Of a DNA stretch of 5,910 bases, positions 1 to 4,194 are shown in pieces. Each line of letters begins with the position of its first letter. The first letter of the stretch is position 1. A program made the translations under genes and the position numbers. Source of the DNA: Thermoplasmata archaeon (GTDB lineage: Archaea > Thermoplasmatota > E2 > UBA202 > JdFR-43); assembly GCA_021163175.1 (NCBI GenBank), contig JAGGXG010000009.1, positions 1 to 5,910 on the forward strand, given 5' to 3'. Under the pieces are notes generated by a model. The model was not told where the DNA came from and ran no database searches. It saw nothing but the letters and a program-made list of their open reading frames with translations.

Positions 1-100
1 ATGCTTCTGAAAAAGAATAATTACCATTAATTAATTCCCAGTATTCTTGTTCAGGGGTTTTTAATCCAGGCAATGTTGTTTGTTTCATTTCGTATAGCAT
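1..100 (-). CDS. Unrecognised protein, N-terminal 33 residues only
   Basis: An open frame begins at the ATG at 100-98 and runs off the left edge, so only the first 33 residues are visible. They begin MLYEMKQTTLPGLKTPEQEY and remain open to base 1. An AGGTGA Shine-Dalgarno match lies four bases before the ATG, which supports this start over the second Met (88-86). The gene follows a 38-residue ORF on the same strand after a 36-nt gap, so the two are probably cotranscribed. An SD-led internal gene behind a leaderless first gene is a common archaeal operon pattern. The visible part has no signal peptide or membrane segment and matches no family I recognise. The function is unknown. Confidence 0.6.
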   Translation of the reverse strand, partial: MLYEMKQTTLPGLKTPEQEYWELINGNYSFSEA

Positions 101-104
101 TTTC

Positions 105-110
105 TCACCT
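105..110 (-). promoter_or_regulatory. Shine-Dalgarno site for the left-edge gene
   Basis: The minus strand reads AGGTGA followed by GAAA and then ATG. This is a good match to the anti-SD sequence at the archaeal 16S 3' end, with a short spacer of four bases. It fixes the start of the partial gene at base 100. Confidence 0.6.
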
Positions 111-136
111 ATAGTTTTCGAATAATTTTATCTTTT

Positions 137-253
137 TTAATTTTCTTTTAATGCGTATCGCACGATTTCACCTACCACATATTCCACACAATTTTCATTC
201 TCATAACCTCCCGAAAATGATTTAAAGCGAAATTTTGCAAAGCTGGACTTCAT
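137..253 (-). CDS. Small ORF of 38 residues, possibly leaderless
   Basis: This short frame starts at the ATG at 253-251 and ends at the TAA at 139-137. It begins MKSSFAKFRFKSFSGG, continues with an NENCVEYVV segment and ends with RYALKEN. Two things suggest it is real. A TATA-like TTTTTAATA is centred 26 nt upstream of the ATG, where transcription would start on the A of the ATG. A second SD-led ORF also follows it after 36 nt. The KSFSGG...NCVE pattern loosely recalls the N-terminal half of DUF397 proteins, small and mostly actinobacterial, but the rest does not fit and the protein is shorter, so I do not assign it. It could instead be a chance frame or a remnant. There is one cysteine and no membrane segment. 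Confidence 0.45.
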   Translation of the reverse strand: MKSSFAKFRFKSFSGGYENENCVEYVVGEIVRYALKEN

Positions 254-274
254 CCAATTTTCTATGGATTTGGG

Positions 275-283
275 TATTAAAAA
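275..283 (-). promoter_or_regulatory. TATA-like box for the leftward two-gene unit
   Basis: The minus strand reads TTTTTAATA, centred at about 279. Archaeal TATA boxes lie about 26 nt before the transcription start, which predicts a start at about 253. That is the first base of the 38-residue ORF and implies a leaderless transcript. Confidence 0.45.
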
Positions 284-290
284 GCTTACG

Positions 291-308
291 CTGCAACTGC
301 AACTGCAG
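291..308. repeat. Three tandem CTGCAA/G hexamers between divergent promoters
   Basis: CTGCAA, CTGCAA and CTGCAG follow each other directly, between the leftward TATA box (275-283) and the rightward one (337-344). The last copy contains the palindrome CTGCAG. The position would suit an operator for one or both divergent promoters, but this is only a positional argument. Confidence 0.4.
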
Positions 309-336
309 TAATGTTAACACAACTTTCCTCGCTAAC

Positions 337-344
337 TTTAAATA
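337..344 (+). promoter_or_regulatory. TATA box of the M42 aminopeptidase gene
   Basis: TTTAAATA is centred about 24 nt before the ATG at 364, the distance expected if transcription starts at or next to the start codon. No Shine-Dalgarno site lies in front of this ATG, which agrees with leaderless translation. Confidence 0.6.
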
Positions 345-363
345 CATCACAAAATTTCAGAGC

Positions 364-1398
364 ATGAAAGAGCTTTTGTTTAGGCTTGCCAATGCTCATG
401 GAATTTCTGGTTATGAGGATAGCATAAGAGAAATTTTGAAGGAAGAAATGAGGGAGCATGTTGATGAATTGAGGATAGACAAGCTTGGAAATGTTATTGG
501 AATAAAGCATGGAGAAGAGCCCAGCATAATGATTGCCGCCCACATGGACGAGATTGGACTCATGGTGAAGAGCATCGATGAAAACGGATTCATAAAATTT
601 ACAAAAATTGGAGGATGGTATGATGCAACATTGTTGAACTCTCGCGTCATAATTCATGGAAAAGAGCCTGTTTATGGAGTGATTGGCTCAAAGCCCCCTC
701 ATTTAATGAAGGAAGAGGAGAGGAAAAAAGGCATAGAAAGCAAGGAGATGTTCATAGATATAGGGGCGAAGAGCAAAGAAGATGTAAAAAAGTATGGAAT
801 AAAGATTGGCACTCCAATAAGTTTGGATGTTGAAGCCAAGGAGCTAATAAATGACAGGATAACAGGAAAAGCTCTCGATGACAGAGTTGGCCTGGCTGTA
901 ATGTTGCAGGCTTTAAAAAATTACGATGGAAACGCCACCATATATGCAGTAGGAACAGTGCAGGAGGAAGTTGGTTTAAAAGGAGCGAGAACATCCGCAT
1001 TCAGCCTTTCTCCAGATGTGGCCATTGTATGCGAGGTTGCAATAGCTGATGATCATCCAGGCATAAAAAATGGAAACATCAAGGTGGATGGCGGCGCTGT
1101 TATAACGGTAGCAGATGCGGCAGGCCGCGGCCTCATAACGCATCCTGCCGTGCTGAAATGGCTTGAAAATATTGCGATAGAGAATAACATACCATATCAG
1201 CTTGAAGTTGCGGAAGGCGGCACAACCGATGCTGCAGTGATTCATGTTACAAGAGAAGGCATCCCAAGCGGCGTTATCAGTGTGCCAACCCGCTACATGC
1301 ACTCTGGCGTTGAAGTTGTAAGCATGAGAGATGTCGAAAGCGCTGCAAAGCTTTTAAAAATGGCCATTGAAAATGTCGAGGAGTTAGCCAATGAATAA
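364..1398 (+). CDS. M42 family (TET-type) metallo-aminopeptidase
   Basis: This 344-residue protein resembles archaeal TET aminopeptidases, cytoplasmic dodecamers that trim peptides left by proteasomes or imported from outside. The two-metal site is visible: H60 and catalytic D62 in AAHMDEIG, D172 in GKALDDRVG, general base E201 and ligand E202 in VQEEVGLKGA, E224 in CEVAIADDHPG, and H313 in RYMHSGVEV. E224 occupies a position where many TET enzymes carry Asp; acidic substitution there is chemically conservative. The length is normal for the family. An in-frame TTG at 235 would add 43 residues, but that segment is unlike the family and crosses the promoter region, so the ATG at 364 is chosen. 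The 3' end overlaps trm5 tail-to-tail by 15 bp. Which N-terminal residue it prefers (Leu, Asp/Glu or Lys) cannot be read from the sequence alone. Confidence 0.93.
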   Translation: MKELLFRLANAHGISGYEDSIREILKEEMREHVDELRIDKLGNVIGIKHGEEPSIMIAAHMDEIGLMVKSIDENGFIKFTKIGGWYDATLLNSRVIIHGKEPVYGVIGSKPPHLMKEEERKKGIESKEMFIDIGAKSKEDVKKYGIKIGTPISLDVEAKELINDRITGKALDDRVGLAVMLQALKNYDGNATIYAVGTVQEEVGLKGARTSAFSLSPDVAIVCEVAIADDHPGIKNGNIKVDGGAVITVADAAGRGLITHPAVLKWLENIAIENNIPYQLEVAEGGTTDAAVIHVTREGIPSGVISVPTRYMHSGVEVVSMRDVESAAKLLKMAIENVEELANE

Positions 1399-2367
1399 AT
1401 CCATTCCCACTTTTATTTTTGCTGGCGAATAACTACCCACCACATGGAAATTTTTTATCGCCACCTTGCATCCTTTTTCTTTGCAAACCTTTTTTATTTC
1501 CTCAATTCTTTTCTCCTCTTTCCCTCTTTCCATTATCTCGTAGTAATGTATTATATCTCCTTTTTCTATGGCATGAGGCAAAAATTCGAAACTTTTATGT
1601 GGCAAATTCATGATGATATGATTTGCGTGAGGAAGCCTTTTTATCACTTCTAGTGCGTCGCCTTCTATAACTTCTATTTTCCCTTCCATTTTGTTCAGTT
1701 TAACATTCTTCCTTGCATATTTTACAGCATATGGATTTTTATCTATGGCATATATTTTTTTAGCTTTCGAATATTTTGCAATCAAAAGGCTGAAAGGAGC
1801 GACCCCCGCAAACATATCTATTACAATGGCTTCGTTGCCAATCATTCTTGCAACTCTCATTCTTTCTGTAGCAAGGCGGGGAGAAAAATAAACTCTGGCG
1901 ACATCGAGCATCATTCTAACTCCATATTCTTTATGTATCGTCTCAGTCTTTGGCTCTCCAGCTATAATTTCAAGTTTTCTAATCCTGAACTCATCTTTGA
2001 TGCCCATATCAAGGCAAACTGTTCTAACATTTTTATTGGCTTTGAGTATTATTTCAGCAATTTTTTCTTTTTTCTGAATCAAATGAGAAGGTAATCTTAT
2101 TATTGCTATATCCCCTATAAAATCTATTGAAATCGAGTTTATTTCTATTTTTTCCTCTCTTGCCATTTCAATATAACTTTTTTCTTTTTCTTCAAATTCC
2201 ATCTTTTCTATGAACTCGCCATACTCACTTTTTTCAAAAACTGGAAAATAAACAAATTCATCATCTCTCCTTGCCTTTAAATTTGGAACAAGCAATCCCT
2301 TTTTGATTAATTCCTTTTTCACTTTCTGCGCCTCCTGCTTCCTTACCTTTATGGCATGTGAAATCAT
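1384..2367 (-). CDS. trm5: tRNA (guanine(37)-N1)-methyltransferase Trm5, archaeal type
   Basis: Trm5 uses S-adenosylmethionine to methylate N1 of G37, next to the anticodon, which prevents +1 frameshifting. The 327 residues follow the archaeal order: a small N-terminal D1 domain (about 1-60, opening MISHAIKVRKQEAQKVKKEL), a D2 domain (about 70-160) and a class I Rossmann methyltransferase. Visible motifs are the SAM loop VIDMFAGVAPFSLLIAK (182-198), acidic D209 in AIDKNPYA, and NLP (254-256). By spacing, R128, Y160, E168, D209, N211 and N254 correspond to R145, Y177, E185 (general base), D223, N225 and N265 of the Methanocaldococcus enzyme; this mapping is from memory. The D1 domain and length suggest the Trm5b subtype. 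The gene is divergent from dphB with 27 bp between start codons, and its last codons overlap the M42 gene. Confidence 0.93.
   Translation of the reverse strand: MISHAIKVRKQEAQKVKKELIKKGLLVPNLKARRDDEFVYFPVFEKSEYGEFIEKMEFEEKEKSYIEMAREEKIEINSISIDFIGDIAIIRLPSHLIQKKEKIAEIILKANKNVRTVCLDMGIKDEFRIRKLEIIAGEPKTETIHKEYGVRMMLDVARVYFSPRLATERMRVARMIGNEAIVIDMFAGVAPFSLLIAKYSKAKKIYAIDKNPYAVKYARKNVKLNKMEGKIEVIEGDALEVIKRLPHANHIIMNLPHKSFEFLPHAIEKGDIIHYYEIMERGKEEKRIEEIKKVCKEKGCKVAIKNFHVVGSYSPAKIKVGMDLFIG
1411..1420 (+). terminator. T-rich terminator after the M42 gene
   Basis: TTTTATTTTT begins 13 bases after the M42 stop codon, the kind of oligo-T stretch that ends archaeal transcription without a hairpin. It lies inside the 3' end of the convergent trm5 gene. 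Confidence 0.4.
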
Positions 2368-2375
2368 TAATATAA
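2367..2375 (+). promoter_or_regulatory. TATA-like box for dphB
   Basis: TTAATATAA is centred about 24 nt before the dphB ATG at 2395, where a leaderless start would need it. It touches the start codon of the divergent trm5 gene. No Shine-Dalgarno site precedes dphB. Confidence 0.5.
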
Positions 2376-2387
2376 AAATAGAGCATA

Positions 2388-2397
2388 TACTTTTATG
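2388..2397 (-). promoter_or_regulatory. TATA-like box for trm5
   Basis: The minus strand reads CATAAAAGTA, centred about 25 nt before the trm5 ATG at 2367. It includes the complement of the dphB start codon, so this promoter element sits over the beginning of dphB. Confidence 0.45.
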
Positions 2398-3159
2398 TTA
2401 TCTTTCATAGGCGTTGGACTATATGGCTACGATGTTACCATAGAAGCTTTGGAGGAAGCAAAAAAATGCGATAAACTGTATGGTGAGTTTTATACAAGTA
2501 AGCTGAGCATAAGCATTGAAGAGCTTGAGAAAATCCTGGGAAAGAAAATAATTGTTCTTGAAAGAAAAAGCGTAGAGGAAGAAAAAGAGATAATAGAGGA
2601 TGCAAAAAAAATGCACGTTGGATTCATCACGGCTGGCGACCCCATGGCGGCAACAACGCATGTAGAACTGCGTATAAGAGCAATCGAAGAAGGCATAGAA
2701 ACAAAAATTTTCAATGGCATTAGCATCGTAACAGCGGCAGCCTCATTGCTTGGCTTGCAAATATACAAATTTGGGAAAATCGTTTCATTACCCCGTCCAT
2801 ATGGCAGCTATTTCCCTCTTTCCCCCTATGATGCCATAAAAGAAAATGTTTCAATGGGTTTGCATACCCTCATCCTGCTTGATATTGATGACATGCCAAT
2901 GACAGCGAATGAAGCAATGGAATTGCTTTTAAAGATGGAAGGAAAGAGGAAGGAAGGAGTGATAAAAGATGATATGCTTATAGCTGTTGTTAGTATAACT
3001 CACGATAAAAAAATTGCAAAAGCAGGCTATTTAAAAGATATGTTGCATGGCGAGTATGGAAAAGGATTGCATTCATTGATCATGCCCGGAAAACTCCATT
3101 TTATGGAAGCGAAAGCTTTGGTTAAAATAGCAGATGCACCAGAAGAAATTTTAAAATAA
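2395..3159 (+). CDS. dphB: Diphthine synthase DphB (Dph5)
   Basis: DphB is the second enzyme of diphthamide synthesis. It uses S-adenosylmethionine to methylate the amino group of the aminocarboxypropyl-histidine on translation elongation factor 2, giving diphthine. The 254-residue length is usual for archaeal members. The tetrapyrrole-methylase fold signatures are all present: MLSFIGVGLYGYDVTIEAL at the N-terminus, ELY/GEFYTS-like LYGEFYTS (28-35), the SAM loop TAGDPMAATTH (79-89), LPRPYGSYFPLSPYD (132-146), GLHTLILLDID (155-165) and PGKLHFMEAKAL (231-242). The start is the first Met, placed directly in front of the first beta strand and 24 nt after a TATA-like box, so the mRNA is probably leaderless. 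The gene is divergent from trm5, and its last 133 bp overlap a lipoprotein frame on the other strand. Confidence 0.95.
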   Translation: MLSFIGVGLYGYDVTIEALEEAKKCDKLYGEFYTSKLSISIEELEKILGKKIIVLERKSVEEEKEIIEDAKKMHVGFITAGDPMAATTHVELRIRAIEEGIETKIFNGISIVTAAASLLGLQIYKFGKIVSLPRPYGSYFPLSPYDAIKENVSMGLHTLILLDIDDMPMTANEAMELLLKMEGKRKEGVIKDDMLIAVVSITHDKKIAKAGYLKDMLHGEYGKGLHSLIMPGKLHFMEAKALVKIADAPEEILK

Positions 3160-4118
3160 TTTAAAACACTCTGATTTTCTTTTCTTGCTTTATGATTTTT
3201 GCTGGCTTTTTCATTTACTACAATTTTGCAATGACAAAATCCAGTTGCTCCTTTATTGTCTGTAACAGTAAGATTTGCAATATATGTTCCCGCTTTTTCA
3301 TATGTATATTGCTCATTTGCGGAGCTACCAGAGCCATTGAATTCTGCAATGCCATCGTTCTCTACATCAAGTTTCCATGAAACAATATAGCCATCACCAT
3401 CATATCCTTTTATGGAGAAATTCACAGCGAGGGGGGCAATTCCATATGAAGGTATAGCTTCAAGACTGCAATATGGAGGAACATTTCCCTCCTTATTTTT
3501 AACATATATGGTTACAGATGTTGTTATGCCTCCACAATCTCCCACAACTGTAAAGTCAATTCCATGCAATCCTGCTTTTTGATATGTATGGGATAAGTTA
3601 ATGGAAAGATTTTTCCCACTGTAATCTGGTATGCCATCCCCATTGAAATCAATGCTCCAATAAGAAACATTCCAATTTAAATCGCTTAAGTTTGCATAGA
3701 CTGTTACTTTTAGTGGAGCATATCCCTCAAGTGGCCTGGCTTTCAATAAAGGCTGTTTGCATACATGTATGTGAATAGACCGATTGCTGATAAGTCCATC
3801 GTTATCTATTACAATAAGTTTTGGATAATACTCACCTCCTCTGGTATATGGATAATATATTTTCTTTGGCAGTTCATTCTCTGTTCCATTATAGTCAATT
3901 AGCCCATCCCCATCTGCATCAAATTTCCATAATGTAATATAACCATCTTTATCAGAGGCATTTAATGTAAATGTAACAACAAGAGGAGCAGAACCGGAAG
4001 AAGGAAGAGCATGGAGAGAGCATTTTGGAGGAATATGTTTTGCTGATTTTTCAATGCATCCAGATATCGCTATGAGAAAAAAGAGAAGGAACACTAGCAA
4101 TGCATCTATCTTTTTCAT
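3027..4118 (-). CDS. Secreted lipoprotein with three PKD domains
   Basis: The 363-residue frame opens with a lipoprotein signal peptide: MKK, a hydrophobic stretch (6-19) and the lipobox AISG-C, which puts the lipid-anchored cysteine at C21. Three PKD-type beta-sandwich repeats follow at about 33-119, 124-207 and 217-302. Each has the YAPL/SAPL/IAPL motif, then a Trp-containing strand and an acidic turn such as FDADGDGLIDYNG (66-78), and the first and third end in a D-N-x-G turn. Ten N-x-S/T sequons fall in the first 300 residues, consistent with a glycosylated surface protein. PKD domains usually mediate protein or polysaccharide binding; no enzyme is visible. The last 43 residues (321-363) are encoded antisense to dphB and may not be genuine. 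A TATA-like box lies 27 nt before the ATG. The gene lies 76 bp downstream of the C25-like gene on the same strand. Confidence 0.85.
   Translation of the reverse strand: MKKIDALLVFLLFFLIAISGCIEKSAKHIPPKCSLHALPSSGSAPLVVTFTLNASDKDGYITLWKFDADGDGLIDYNGTENELPKKIYYPYTRGGEYYPKLIVIDNDGLISNRSIHIHVCKQPLLKARPLEGYAPLKVTVYANLSDLNWNVSYWSIDFNGDGIPDYSGKNLSINLSHTYQKAGLHGIDFTVVGDCGGITTSVTIYVKNKEGNVPPYCSLEAIPSYGIAPLAVNFSIKGYDGDGYIVSWKLDVENDGIAEFNGSGSSANEQYTYEKAGTYIANLTVTDNKGATGFCHCKIVVNEKASKNHKARKENQSVLNYFKISSGASAILTKAFASIKWSFPGMINECNPFPYSPCNISFK
3175..3211 (+). terminator. T-rich terminator region after dphB
   Basis: Several T runs (TTTT, TTTT, TTTTT, TTTTT) begin 16 bases after the dphB stop, as expected for archaeal intrinsic termination. 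On the opposite strand the same bases encode the Lys/Asn/Glu-rich linker of the PKD lipoprotein (about residues 303-315). Confidence 0.45.
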
Positions 4119-4140
4119 TAGTTTATAATAATATAAAAAT

Positions 4141-4149
4141 TATAAAAAT
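4141..4149 (-). promoter_or_regulatory. TATA-like box of the PKD lipoprotein gene
   Basis: The minus strand reads ATTTTTATA, centred 27 nt before the ATG at 4118. This indicates a promoter of its own and probably a leaderless mRNA. The surrounding gap is very AT-rich, so the exact element is uncertain. Confidence 0.45.
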
Positions 4150-4170
4150 TCTAGTTTTGAGAAAAATATC

Positions 4171-4192
4171 AAAATTTAAAAAAGAGGGAAAA
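4171..4192 (-). terminator. T-rich terminator after the C25-like gene
   Basis: Just past the TAA stop at 4197-4195 the minus strand reads TCTTTTCCCTCTTTTTT and then AAATTTT. This oligo-T tract would end transcription of the upstream gene before the lipoprotein promoter. Confidence 0.4.
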
Positions 4193-4194
4193 GA

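Noticed and set aside
187..219. Minus-strand mini-ORF after a GGGAGG motif (ATGAGAATG...)
   Set aside because: It would encode only ten residues before a TAG. The same bases are better explained as codons of the 38-residue frame.
235..363. N-terminal extension of the M42 aminopeptidase from a TTG at 235
   Set aside because: The 43 extra residues are unlike the family, start with a rare codon and cross the TATA box at 337-344. The protein from 364 already has the full family length.
286..1302. Minus-strand ORFs opposite the M42 gene
   Set aside because: The conserved metal ligands and family motifs lie on the plus strand. The antisense frames have low-complexity, Cys/His/Phe-rich composition with no family resemblance.
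1419..1891. Short plus-strand hydrophobic ORFs opposite trm5
   Set aside because: Their Phe/Leu/Ser-rich composition is what antisense reading of Lys/Glu-rich codons produces; they are not membrane proteins of their own.
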